A stretch of DNA of 64,000 bases from JAAGZL01 sp050291365 (GTDB taxonomy: Bacteria; Pseudomonadota; Gammaproteobacteria; Chromatiales; Chromatiaceae), in the NCBI GenBank assembly GCA_050291365.1, contig JBNKJS010000026.1:1-64000 (forward strand), given 5' to 3'. Under the pieces are notes generated by a model. It was not told the DNA's origin, did not search any database, and saw nothing but the letters and a program-made list of their open reading frames with translations. Both the position numbers and the translations under genes were made by a program. This document shows positions 7,214-14,600 of the stretch, in pieces (position 1 is the stretch's first letter; every line of letters begins with the position of its first letter).

Positions 7214-8287
7214 ATGAATCAACATGTAATCTACAACACCAATGTGCTGGCCGAGCGTATCCTTATCACGCCTTCCCAGCTGAAGCGCCATATGCCCAAC
7301 ACCCAGGATGGGGATGAGGCGGTATGGCAGGCACGACACACCATAGAGAATATCCTTAACGGTAAGGATCACCGTATCCTGGTGGTGACCGGCCCCTGTT
7401 CTATCCATGATGTGGATGCGGCGATTGAGTATGCCGAGAGGTTGAGCAAGCTGCATACAGAGCTGTCTGATAGCCTCTACATCGTCATGCGAATCTACTT
7501 CGAGAAGCCACGCACCACCGTGGGGTGGAAGGGGCTGATTAACGATCCCAAGATGGATGACTCCTTCCAGATCGAAGAGGGTCTGCACCAGGCCAGAAGG
7601 TTGTTGTTACGTCTGGCTGAGATGGGTCTGCCCACGGCAACCGAGGCCCTGGACCCGATTAGTCCACAATATCTTTCCGATCTTTTCGCATGGTCTGCCA
7701 TCGGGGCGCGTACCACAGAATCCCAGACCCATCGCGAGATGGCCAGTGGTCTCTCTACCCCGGTGGGTTTCAAGAACGGCACCGACGGCAATCTTGCGGT
7801 GGCCATTAATGCCTTGCAGTCGGTATCCCAGCCCCATAACTTCCTCGGCATTGATCAGTCAGGGCAGGTGACGGTGATCCAGACCAAGGGTAATGGCGCA
7901 GCCCATATCATCCTGCGCGGTGGTGGAGGTAAGCCCAATTATGACTCGGTGAATATCGCCCTATGCGAAGAGACCCTGCGTAAGGCGGGATTGCCTGAGA
8001 ACATAATGGTGGATTGTAGCCACGGTAACTCCAATAAGGACTTCCATCTACAGCCATTGGTGGTTGAGGACATAATTGGCCAGATTGTAGGTGGGAATAA
8101 ATCCATCATGGGGATCATGCTGGAGAGCAACCTGAACGAAGGGAATCAGAAGATCCCTGCTGATCTCTCTGAGCTGGAGTATGGTGTCTCGGTTACCGAT
8201 GCCTGCATCAACTGGGAGGACACCGAAAAGCTGCTGCGGGAGATGCACGACAAGCTGGTTGGGGTTTTGCCAGGGCGGCGCGGTTAG
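7214..8287 (+). CDS. 3-deoxy-7-phosphoheptulonate synthase (class I, AroG/F/H type)
   Basis: 357 aa DAHP synthase condensing phosphoenolpyruvate and erythrose 4-phosphate, the first step of the shikimate pathway. Family motifs include VVTGPCSIHD near 60-69, FEKPRTTVGWKGL, the TESQTHREMASGLS stretch, GFKNGTDG and DCSHGNSNKD. The length matches the feedback-regulated AroG/AroF/AroH paralogues; which aromatic amino acid inhibits it cannot be told safely from sequence. ATG start with GGAAG upstream. It stands alone, between the bio operon and a repeat-rich spacer. Confidence 0.93.
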   Translation: MNQHVIYNTNVLAERILITPSQLKRHMPNTQDGDEAVWQARHTIENILNGKDHRILVVTGPCSIHDVDAAIEYAERLSKLHTELSDSLYIVMRIYFEKPRTTVGWKGLINDPKMDDSFQIEEGLHQARRLLLRLAEMGLPTATEALDPISPQYLSDLFAWSAIGARTTESQTHREMASGLSTPVGFKNGTDGNLAVAINALQSVSQPHNFLGIDQSGQVTVIQTKGNGAAHIILRGGGGKPNYDSVNIALCEETLRKAGLPENIMVDCSHGNSNKDFHLQPLVVEDIIGQIVGGNKSIMGIMLESNLNEGNQKIPADLSELEYGVSVTDACINWEDTEKLLREMHDKLVGVLPGRRG

Positions 8288-8400
8288 ATTATATCTTCGC
8301 CCTGGGGAGCGGATTCTTGCAGGTGTTTTTTTTACAAAATGGCGTAACTAATAACATTAACCCCTCATTTGCGCATTTTTGAGGTGGTTTATGTTTATTC

Positions 8401-8493
8401 GCTGCTAATACCCTTTGTCTAGTTCCCACTGCCCCAGCCTGGCAACAAGTGAAAGCATCAGTTTTATTAGCGTTTATTAGCGGACTGTTCCGC
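8401..8493 (+). repeat. Dispersed repeat, copy A
   Basis: Begins GCTGCTAATACCCTTTGTCT and ends with TTAGCGGACTGTTC. It is nearly identical to copy B at 8548-8649, about 147 bases downstream, but lacks an internal block of about ten bases containing GCGTTCATT. The terminal part belongs to the same family as the copies upstream of rpoH. Confidence 0.75.
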
Positions 8494-8547
8494 ATTTACG
8501 TTCTTTTGCGCAAGTTTGCGTTTATTCGCGGTAGTTCGCGTTTAATA

Positions 8548-8649
8548 GCTGCTAATACCCTTTGTCTAGTTCCCATGCCTCAGTCTGGCAACAAGTAAAA
8601 GCATTAGTTTTATTAGCGTTTATTCGCGTTCATTTGCGGACTGTTCAGC
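8548..8649 (+). repeat. Dispersed repeat, copy B
   Basis: Shares GCTGCTAATACCCTTTGTCT, the CTGGCAACAAGT block and the TTTTATTAGCGTTTATT block with copy A. Its 3' part (8613-8641) matches 26 of 29 bases of the two repeats at 10003-10031 and 10072-10100 on the other side of rpoH. Confidence 0.75.
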
Positions 8650-8664
8650 ATCGCAAGGCAAAAA

Positions 8665-8692
8665 AAAGGCCGCTAAACAAGTAGCGGCCTTT
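8665..8692. terminator. Intrinsic terminator hairpin
   Basis: A perfect 11-base stem, AAAGGCCGCTA and TAGCGGCCTTT, with a six-base loop. The A-run at 8660-8667 becomes a long T-run on the minus strand, so it should terminate leftward transcripts best; on the plus strand the T-run is only three bases. Confidence 0.75.
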
Positions 8693-8845
8693 ACCAAAGG
8701 AGGAGATGCCGGTGACGATAGATCAACAATAAATCTGGAACTTGTTAGCCTACTGCCAACCGTCCGGAGTATTTGAACACATCGCCGCGCGTCTCTGCAT
8801 TGAGAATTCTCAAGTTACCAGGGATTGGCAAATTCAGGAGAGATA

Positions 8846-8869
8846 AAAAGGGGCTGAATAGCCCCTTTT
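8846..8869 (-). terminator. rpoH terminator
   Basis: A ten-base perfect stem, AAAAGGGGCT and AGCCCCTTTT, with a four-base loop, 21 bases beyond the rpoH stop on the minus strand and followed there by T-rich sequence. Confidence 0.8.
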
Positions 8870-8890
8870 CGTTAGAAATAGTGTATCTGT

Positions 8891-9745
8891 CTAGCTTGCT
8901 AGCGTTGCCTTCATCTTCTCCATAGCGCGTTTTTCTATCTGCCTTATACGTTCGGCGGAAACGCCATATTCGTCTGCCAACTCATGCAGGGTAGACTTTT
9001 TATCAGAGAGCCAACGGGCCTTTAGTATCTCCTGGCTGCGTTCATCCAGACCTTCAAGAGCGCTGTAAAGCTGATGCTTCTCGCTCTGCTCCGAGTCATG
9101 CTGTTCTAGCTGTGAGGCTGGCTCCATGCGCATGTCAGGCAGATAGGCCGCAGGTGCTACCGGGCTCTTATCGTCATCGGAGCTATCGGTCATTCCATCG
9201 TAGGCTACATCGATCTTGCTGAGACGCTTCTCCATCTCAACCACAGTCTCAGGTTTCACCCCAAGGTCTGCCGCTACCCCTTCAATCTCTTCCTGGGAAA
9301 ACCACCCCAAACGCTTTTTGGAGCTACGCAGATTGAAGAACAGTTTACGTTGAGACTTGGTGGTGGCCACCTTGACGATGCGCCAGTTGCGCAGAACAAA
9401 TTCGTGAATTTCGGCCTTGATCCAGTGCACTGCAAAGGAGACCAGGCGCACACCCATATCCGGGTTGAAGCGACGCACCGCCTTCATCAGGCCTACTGAA
9501 CCCTCCTGAATTAGGTCCGGCAGGGCCAGTCCGTAACCGGAGTAGCCGCGGGCGATACGAATAACGAATCTTAGGTGAGAGAGCACAAGAGCGCGTGCGG
9601 CATCCAGGTCGTTATCATCACGCAGACGCAGAGCAAGCTCACGCTCCTCATCGGCGGTCAGCATCGGCAGCTGATAGGCTGCACTGATGTAGGCGTCCAT
9701 ACTACCGGTGGACAGGTTTACAGGAATTGCTAGTTCTTTGCTCAT
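8891..9745 (-). CDS. rpoH: RNA polymerase heat-shock sigma factor sigma-32
   Basis: 284 aa alternative sigma factor directing core polymerase to heat-shock promoters. Region 2 is LPDLIQEGSVGLMKAVRRF followed by RLVSFAVHWIKAEI; the RpoH box is QRKLFFNLR; region 4 helix-turn-helix is TLHELADEYGVSAERIRQIE near the C-terminus. I chose the ATG at 9745 (MSKELAIPVN), giving exactly the E. coli length; a TTG nine codons upstream in the same frame is less likely. It lies downstream of ftsYEX, as in most gammaproteobacteria, but 450 bases of repeat-rich spacer with its own promoter elements separate it from ftsX. Confidence 0.97.
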   Translation of the reverse strand: MSKELAIPVNLSTGSMDAYISAAYQLPMLTADEERELALRLRDDNDLDAARALVLSHLRFVIRIARGYSGYGLALPDLIQEGSVGLMKAVRRFNPDMGVRLVSFAVHWIKAEIHEFVLRNWRIVKVATTKSQRKLFFNLRSSKKRLGWFSQEEIEGVAADLGVKPETVVEMEKRLSKIDVAYDGMTDSSDDDKSPVAPAAYLPDMRMEPASQLEQHDSEQSEKHQLYSALEGLDERSQEILKARWLSDKKSTLHELADEYGVSAERIRQIEKRAMEKMKATLAS

Positions 9746-9771
9746 GTAATAACCCAGTAATTTCGTACGCA

Positions 9772-9777
9772 ATTATA
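9772..9777 (-). promoter_or_regulatory. rpoH promoter -10 box
   Basis: Perfect TATAAT on the minus strand, 26 bases before the rpoH ATG and directly abutting the CIRCE element, so HrcA binding would block it. No good -35 box is present at 16-18 bases. Confidence 0.45.
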
Positions 9778-9804
9778 TTAGCACTCACATGCTAAGAGTG
9801 CCAG
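9778..9804. promoter_or_regulatory. CIRCE element (HrcA operator) upstream of rpoH
   Basis: TTAGCACTC (9778-9786), nine bases, then GAGTGCCAG (9796-9804). The CIRCE consensus is TTAGCACTC-N9-GAGTGCTAA: the left arm is perfect, the spacer exact and the right arm seven of nine. CIRCE is bound by the heat-sensitive repressor HrcA, usually in front of groESL or dnaK; here it overlaps the rpoH promoter region. Confidence 0.8.
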
Positions 9805-9819
9805 TATTATGAAAAGTTC
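9792..9819 (-). promoter_or_regulatory. Candidate sigma-E promoter of rpoH
   Basis: On the minus strand GAACTT (9819-9814), a 16-base spacer and TCTTAG (9797-9792). The sigma-E-dependent P3 promoter of E. coli rpoH, as I recall it, has GAACTT, 16 bases and TCTGAT. The -10 part falls inside the CIRCE element, so HrcA could also block this promoter. Confidence 0.45.
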
Positions 9820-10002
9820 AGCCATTATTGACCATGATTTATGGCTCATATGGGGTGTTTATTGGCTGTTTTCAACTGATGCAAAAGCTATATAAAACAT
9901 GCGGTTAATATGGTTATTGCCGTAATACGCGTTCCCATGCTTCAGAGTATGAATGCATAAAGCATGAATCCCGCCGTTAAACCTCAGGATAACGAGGGAG
10001 TC

Positions 10003-10031
10003 TTTGCGTTAATTGGCGTTCATTTGCGGAC
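10003..10031 (+). repeat. 29-base dispersed repeat, copy C
   Basis: Starts TTTGCGTTAATTGGCG and ends TTCATTTGCGGAC. Identical to copy D at 10072-10100 and 26 of 29 identical to 8613-8641 beyond rpoH. Confidence 0.8.
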
Positions 10032-10071
10032 TTATATTACTAGTTTTAGCGGAAGCTAATATCACTTTTTA

Positions 10072-10100
10072 TTTGCGTTAATTGGCGTTCATTTGCGGAC
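10072..10100 (+). repeat. 29-base dispersed repeat, copy D
   Basis: Exact copy of 10003-10031, offset by 69 bases. The intervening sequence is not repeated, so this is not a simple tandem array. Confidence 0.8.
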
Positions 10101-10148
10101 CGTTTTGTTCCGTTCCAAGCTCCAGCGTTGCAACGATGCCACCTCACC

Positions 10149-10189
10149 CCTCGGCCCTGACACCTCGGCCCTGACACCTCAACCCTACA
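10149..10189 (+). repeat. 14-base tandem repeat before the ftsX stop
   Basis: CCTCGGCCCTGACA occurs twice in succession (10149-10162, 10163-10176), followed by a third, diverged copy (10177-10189). It is non-coding and ends six bases before the ftsX stop codon. Confidence 0.75.
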
Positions 10190-10194
10190 TCTGT

Positions 10195-11184
10195 TCATTC
10201 CGGCTCAATGGCATGTAGATGTCGAGCCACGGCAATCCAGGAGCCGATAAGCCCCAACAGTGAGCTGGAAACAATCAATATTATTAGGCTGGTTATATCA
10301 ATGGATGTGAGGGTGAAACTGCTGTGGTAGAGACCGGCTAGCTTATTTACCGGCTCAGTAAGCAACAGCATCTTTATGCTGACCAGGAGCCAGGCCAGAA
10401 TTCCGCCGAACACCCCGTACCAGAAACCGGTGTAGAGGAAGGGGCGGCGGATAAAGGCGTTGGTTCCACCTATCAGCTTGGTGATCTCTATCTCATCCTT
10501 CATGTTCTGGATCTCCAGACGAATGGTGTTGCCGATGATCAACAGCACCGCCAGGGCCAGCAGCGATGCCAGCAGCAGTACTCCTCTGGATGCGATCTCG
10601 GTGATGGCGTGAAAGCGTTGTAACCACTCTAGGTCCAGCTGGGCAATATCTACCTCGGGCATCTGACGCAGCTCTGCCACCAGCGCCTCAGCGCTCTCTG
10701 GAGTTGAGTGGGCGGTGGTTGGAGTAATGATCATCACCGCAGGTAGGGGATTACTCTCTAGGGCACTCAGGGCCTCAGCGAATCCGGAGTTGCTGCGAAA
10801 CTCTTCCAGGGCATCTTCTGGGGTGATCAGCTGAACTGCAGCGATACTCTCCTTGAGCATAAGCCGCTCAGTTATGGCTTCATACTGGGAGTTCTCAACA
10901 TCCTGCTTCAGAAAGATTGAGATATTACTGGTGCTATCCAGACTGCCACTAAGCCTCTGGACATTATCCAGCAATAACTTAAGACCAGTTGGAAATGCCA
11001 GTGCAATGCTCAGGACCGCTACGGTCATCATAGTGGAGAGGGGGGTGCGGGTAAGCCGGCCCAGGCTGGAGAGCATGGCCTGAAGATGGCGTATGAACCA
11101 GGTGCTGGCACCGCCTTGGTGTTTTGCAGAGACATCCCTGATCTTGTTTGGATTGCGGCCTCTTCTCATGTTACTGGCCACCAT
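10195..11184 (-). CDS. ftsX: Cell division ABC transporter permease-like protein FtsX
   Basis: 329 aa inner-membrane protein that, with FtsE, links divisome assembly to activation of peptidoglycan hydrolases. A cytoplasmic N-terminus of about 50 residues is followed by a first membrane span (about 50-70), a periplasmic domain (about 75-200) and three more spans (about 205-230, 250-275, 300-325). EIEITKLIGGT between spans two and three is conserved in FtsX. The start chosen overlaps ftsE by 14 bases; an ATG five codons downstream is an alternative. Confidence 0.94.
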   Translation of the reverse strand: MVASNMRRGRNPNKIRDVSAKHQGGASTWFIRHLQAMLSSLGRLTRTPLSTMMTVAVLSIALAFPTGLKLLLDNVQRLSGSLDSTSNISIFLKQDVENSQYEAITERLMLKESIAAVQLITPEDALEEFRSNSGFAEALSALESNPLPAVMIITPTTAHSTPESAEALVAELRQMPEVDIAQLDLEWLQRFHAITEIASRGVLLLASLLALAVLLIIGNTIRLEIQNMKDEIEITKLIGGTNAFIRRPFLYTGFWYGVFGGILAWLLVSIKMLLLTEPVNKLAGLYHSSFTLTSIDITSLIILIVSSSLLGLIGSWIAVARHLHAIEPE

Positions 11185-11845
11185 TCTGGCTATCGTGCAC
11201 CAGACGCCCTTTGCTTAGGGTGAGCATACGTTTGTTCATGCTGGTTATCAGGTCGATATCATGGCTGGCGATCAGCAGGGTGACGCCAACCTGATTGAAC
11301 TGTTCGAACAGCTGCATGATCTCCCTGGAGAGTTCAGGGTCGAGATTGCCGGTTGGTTCGTCAGCCAGTACCAGGGGGGGGCGGTTTACCACGGCCCGGG
11401 CGATGCCAACCCGCTGTTGCTCACCACCGGAGAGGGAGATGGGATAGGCCTTCTCCTTGTTCAGCAGCCCGATCTTATCCAGGGCTGCACGCACCCTGCG
11501 CCCTATATCGGCATAACCCACGCCGCTGGCAACCAGGGGCATGGCCACGTTATCGAATACAGTGCGGTTTTGCAGTAGGCGGTAGTCCTGGAAGATCATC
11601 CCCACTTCACGCCGGTGATATGGAATCTGACGGCTGCGCAGGCGCGATAGATTTCGTCCCGATACAACTACCTGGCCACTGGTGCAGCGCTCCAGCAGGC
11701 CGATGAGTTTGAGCAGGGTACTCTTGCCGGCGCCGGAATGGCCGGTGAGGAAAACCATCTCACCATGCTCGATGTGAAGATTTATATTGCTTAGACCCTC
11801 GGAACCACCGGGATAGCGTTTGATGACGTTATCGAAATGAATCAT
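11171..11845 (-). CDS. ftsE: Cell division ATP-binding protein FtsE
   Basis: 224 aa ABC ATPase partner of FtsX. Walker A is GHSGAGKSTL, the signature LSGGEQQRVGIARA and Walker B VLADEPTGNLD; QDYRLL is the FtsE-type Q-loop region. Length and order (ftsY, ftsE, ftsX, rpoH) are as in E. coli. A 206-base spacer containing a large palindrome separates it from ftsY, so it may have its own promoter. Confidence 0.96.
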   Translation of the reverse strand: MIHFDNVIKRYPGGSEGLSNINLHIEHGEMVFLTGHSGAGKSTLLKLIGLLERCTSGQVVVSGRNLSRLRSRQIPYHRREVGMIFQDYRLLQNRTVFDNVAMPLVASGVGYADIGRRVRAALDKIGLLNKEKAYPISLSGGEQQRVGIARAVVNRPPLVLADEPTGNLDPELSREIMQLFEQFNQVGVTLLIASHDIDLITSMNKRMLTLSKGRLVHDSQNGGQ

Positions 11846-11913
11846 CTTCTGTTATAGATTTGGCCAAATGGTCGAAAAAAGTTAACTAAATACACCCTGA
11901 TTTAACTCTTTTT

Positions 11914-11982
11914 CGTCATCCCGGCATAGGCCTGGATCCAGGAAAAACACACACATAGATTCCGGCCTATGCCGGAATGACG
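11914..11982. repeat. Palindromic repeat element between ftsY and ftsE
   Basis: Left arm CGTCATCCCGGCATAGGCC (11914-11932) pairs with GGCCTATGCCGGAATGACG (11964-11982), 18 of 19 bases, around a 31-base centre. CGTCAT-CCGG palindromes of this kind are dispersed repeats in many proteobacterial genomes. It has no terminator T-run in the direction of ftsE. Confidence 0.75.
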
Positions 11983-12051
11983 GGTTAATCAGACTCTCTT
12001 TTGTTCATATGGCAAGCTAGTGTCCATTAAATGGAGATCACTAGCAATAGA

Positions 12052-13038
12052 CTATGTCTCAAACAGGGCATCTACAAACTCTTTCGCATCGAAGTGCCTT
12101 AAATCTTCAATGGCCTCGCCCACACCGATGAAGCGGATCGGTATCTTGAGCTTGTCAGCAATAGCGAACAGGATGCCCCCCTTGGCGGTTCCATCCATCT
12201 TGGTTAGGGTGATCCCGGTTACCCCTACTGCCTCATTAAACTGCTGGGCCTGATTCAATGCGTTCTGGCCTGTGGTGGCATCCACCACCAGCATCACCTC
12301 GTGGGGTGCATCCGGGTCTATCTTCTTCATAACCCGGGCAATCTTGCTGAGTTCATCCATTAGATTGGTCTTGGTGTGGAGACGCCCCGCTGTGTCTGCA
12401 ATGAGCACGTCGATGTTGCGTGCGGTTGCCGCCTGCAGGGCATCGAATATCACCGAGGCGGAATCGGCTCCGGTGTGCTGAGCTATCACCGGTATGTCGT
12501 TGCGTTCGCCCCAGGTCTGCAGCTGTTCCACCGCAGCGGCGCGAAAGGTGTCACCCGCCGCTAACATTACGCTCTGGCCATCCTGTTGCAGTCTTTTCGC
12601 CAGCTTGCCGATGGTGGTGGTTTTACCTGCGCCGTTTATGCCCACCATTAGAATAACCTGTGGGCGCCCCTCCCCAGAGCAGGCCACAGATTTGTCGCAA
12701 TGCTCCAGGATCTGTCGCAACTCCTGTTTCAGGATGCTGTTCAGGACCGCCGGGTCAGACAGCTCTTTGCGCCTGACCTTGTCTGATATGTCGTTTATGA
12801 TTCGGCTGGTGGCGTCTACCCCTACATCCGCCATCAGCATTAGGGTTTCAAGCTCTTCCAACAGATCCTGGTCGATCTCCTTCTGTCCCAGCAGAAGATT
12901 GGCTATTCCGTCGGACAGATTATGTCTGGTGCGGGATAGGCGTTTCTTGAGTTGAGAAATCAAGCCCTGGGTTTCTGTCTCTTCAGTGGTGGTAGAAGAG
13001 GCTGTTTTGCTTTTCTCTTTTTTTCCGAATCCAAACAT
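12052..13038 (-). CDS. ftsY: Signal recognition particle receptor FtsY
   Basis: 328 aa SRP-type GTPase that docks ribosome-SRP complexes at the membrane for co-translational insertion. The NG core is complete: G1 GINGAGKTTTIGKLA, the DTFRAAAVEQL insertion-box motif, G3 DTAGRLHTK, TKMDGTAKGG near the C-terminus. The acidic A domain is reduced to about 30 residues rich in Lys, Ser, Thr and Glu, so the protein is much shorter than the roughly 500 aa E. coli FtsY. It diverges from the M16 peptidase operon. Confidence 0.96.
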   Translation of the reverse strand: MFGFGKKEKSKTASSTTTEETETQGLISQLKKRLSRTRHNLSDGIANLLLGQKEIDQDLLEELETLMLMADVGVDATSRIINDISDKVRRKELSDPAVLNSILKQELRQILEHCDKSVACSGEGRPQVILMVGINGAGKTTTIGKLAKRLQQDGQSVMLAAGDTFRAAAVEQLQTWGERNDIPVIAQHTGADSASVIFDALQAATARNIDVLIADTAGRLHTKTNLMDELSKIARVMKKIDPDAPHEVMLVVDATTGQNALNQAQQFNEAVGVTGITLTKMDGTAKGGILFAIADKLKIPIRFIGVGEAIEDLRHFDAKEFVDALFET

Positions 13039-13217
13039 ATTACCTGTTACTCTGGAACCATTAACCTGTCTGTTGGTCTTTCATTTTCAAGTAGCTATAG
13101 ATGCATGCTACATTGGATATCCTGGCTAGATCTGAAAATGCCACGGCGATATTTTCGCTTGTATCGCCCTTAAGTGCTAGCTGCTTTTAGAATTACTTTT
13201 TGTTGTAAGGAATTAAA

Positions 13218-14600
13218 ATGAGATTAGCCTATCTATTACTCCTGTTTTTGACCCCGCCCACCTTTGCCGCAGATGAGCCTGCCGTAAATGGTGGGAAGGT
13301 CACAGAGTATAAGCTCGACAATGGCATGAAGGTGATTGTGAAAGAGGATCATCGCGCCCCCATCGCAGTTTCCCAGGTGTGGTACAAGGTTGGTTCCAGC
13401 TATGAGCCAAAAGGCATTACCGGCATCTCCCACCTGCTTGAGCACATGATGTTCAAGGGTACAAAGGAACACCCCGCGGGGGAGTTTTCCCGCATCATTG
13501 CGGCCAATGGCGGACGTGAGAACGCCTTCACCGGGCGCGATTACACCGCCTATTTTCAGACCATGTCGGCGGATCGCATGGAGATCTCCTTCAAGCTGGA
13601 GGCGGACAGGATGCGAAACCTGCTGCTGCCGGCAGAGGAGTTTAAGAAAGAGCTTGAGGTAGTAAAAGAGGAACGCCGCCTGCGCACTGAGGATAATCCC
13701 ACCTCCCTGACGCGCGAGCAGTTCAATGCCGTCTCCTATCGCAATCTACCCTATGCCCACCCGGTGATCGGCTGGATGAACGACCTGGAAAACATGCAGG
13801 TGGAGGATCTGCGCGCCTGGTATCAGCAGTGGTATGCCCCCAACAACGCCACTCTGGTGGTGGTGGGTGATGTTAAGCCAGAGTGGGTGCTGGAGATGGC
13901 GAAAAAGTACTTTGGTCCGCTCCAGGCGGAGGCAATCTCGAAACTTAAACCCCTACGTGAACCTCCGCAACGTGGTGTGATTAGAACCAGCGTACGGGCC
14001 CCGGCCCGGCAACCCCATCTGATGCTGGGCTACAAGGCACCCGTATTAACAACGGCCAATGAAGAGTGGGAACCCTACGCCCTGGAGATGCTGGTTGCGA
14101 TCCTGGATGGTGGCAACAGCTCCCGCATCAGCCAAAAGCTGATCAGGGGTAAGGAGATTGCGGTGTCTGCAGGTGCGGGATACAGCGCCTTCTCCAGGTA
14201 TTCAGGCATGTTTAGCATGAGTGGCGTACCGGCAAAAGGACATACGGTGGCAGACCTGGAAAAGGCGCTACGGGCTGAGATCGACCTGCTCAAGAAAGAG
14301 CTGGTAAGCGCAGAGGAGCTGCAGCGGGTCCAGGCCCAGGTAGTAGCCAGTCAGATATATGAGCTGGACTCGGTGTTCTATCAGGCCATGCAGATAGGTA
14401 CATTGGAGACTATAGGATTGGACTGGAGATTGGTCGATGCCTATCCAGAGAAAATGCGGGCCGTAACCGCCGAGCAGGTGCGTGCAGTGGCGCAAAAATA
14501 TCTTACAGACGATAGATTGACCGTGGCGGTGTTAGATCCACTGCCCCTGGAGCAGGGTAAAAAGAGAGGCGCGGAATATGGGGGTCGTCATGCTAACTAA
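13218..14600 (+). CDS. M16 family zinc metallopeptidase, catalytic subunit
   Basis: 460 aa pitrilysin-like peptidase with an N-terminal signal peptide (hydrophobic to about residue 17, TFAADE). The inverted zinc motif HxxEH is H72-E75-H76 in HLLEHMMF, and a distal glutamate (about E152) lies in the expected KEERR segment. Such proteins act in the periplasm, often as heterodimers. The next gene, overlapping by 23 bases, encodes an M16 partner without the zinc motif, so the pair is probably one enzyme made of an active and an inactive half. Physiological substrate unknown. Confidence 0.9.
   Translation: MRLAYLLLLFLTPPTFAADEPAVNGGKVTEYKLDNGMKVIVKEDHRAPIAVSQVWYKVGSSYEPKGITGISHLLEHMMFKGTKEHPAGEFSRIIAANGGRENAFTGRDYTAYFQTMSADRMEISFKLEADRMRNLLLPAEEFKKELEVVKEERRLRTEDNPTSLTREQFNAVSYRNLPYAHPVIGWMNDLENMQVEDLRAWYQQWYAPNNATLVVVGDVKPEWVLEMAKKYFGPLQAEAISKLKPLREPPQRGVIRTSVRAPARQPHLMLGYKAPVLTTANEEWEPYALEMLVAILDGGNSSRISQKLIRGKEIAVSAGAGYSAFSRYSGMFSMSGVPAKGHTVADLEKALRAEIDLLKKELVSAEELQRVQAQVVASQIYELDSVFYQAMQIGTLETIGLDWRLVDAYPEKMRAVTAEQVRAVAQKYLTDDRLTVAVLDPLPLEQGKKRGAEYGGRHAN

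Larger units (their letters stand above)
8288..8890. other. Repeat-rich intergenic region between aroG-type gene and rpoH
   Basis: About 600 bases without a supportable gene. It contains two copies of a roughly 95-base direct repeat (8401-8493, 8548-8649), short AT-rich GCGTTTATTCGCG-type motifs, and two terminator hairpins (8665-8692, 8846-8869). The stretch 8693-8845 has no repeat; a strong AAAGGAGG at 8696-8703 precedes an ATG whose frame closes after eight codons, so I do not call a gene there. Confidence 0.6.
9805..10194. other. Spacer between rpoH promoter and ftsX
   Basis: No supportable gene. It holds the -35 part of the candidate sigma-E promoter, two identical 29-base repeats (10003-10031, 10072-10100) and a 14-base tandem repeat (10149-10189). 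Nothing else stands out. Confidence 0.6.

Noticed and set aside
8703..8729. Eight-codon frame after a strong AAAGGAGG
   Set aside because: The ATG is too close to the Shine-Dalgarno, the peptide is only eight residues and there is no context for a leader peptide.
9746..9772. TTG start nine codons upstream of the rpoH ATG
   Set aside because: It would overlap the -10 box, and the ATG at 9745 gives the standard 284 residue length.
9787..9803. Sigma-54-like TGGCAC...GC sequence before rpoH
   Set aside because: The GG and GC elements are eight rather than ten bases apart, so it does not fit a -24/-12 promoter.
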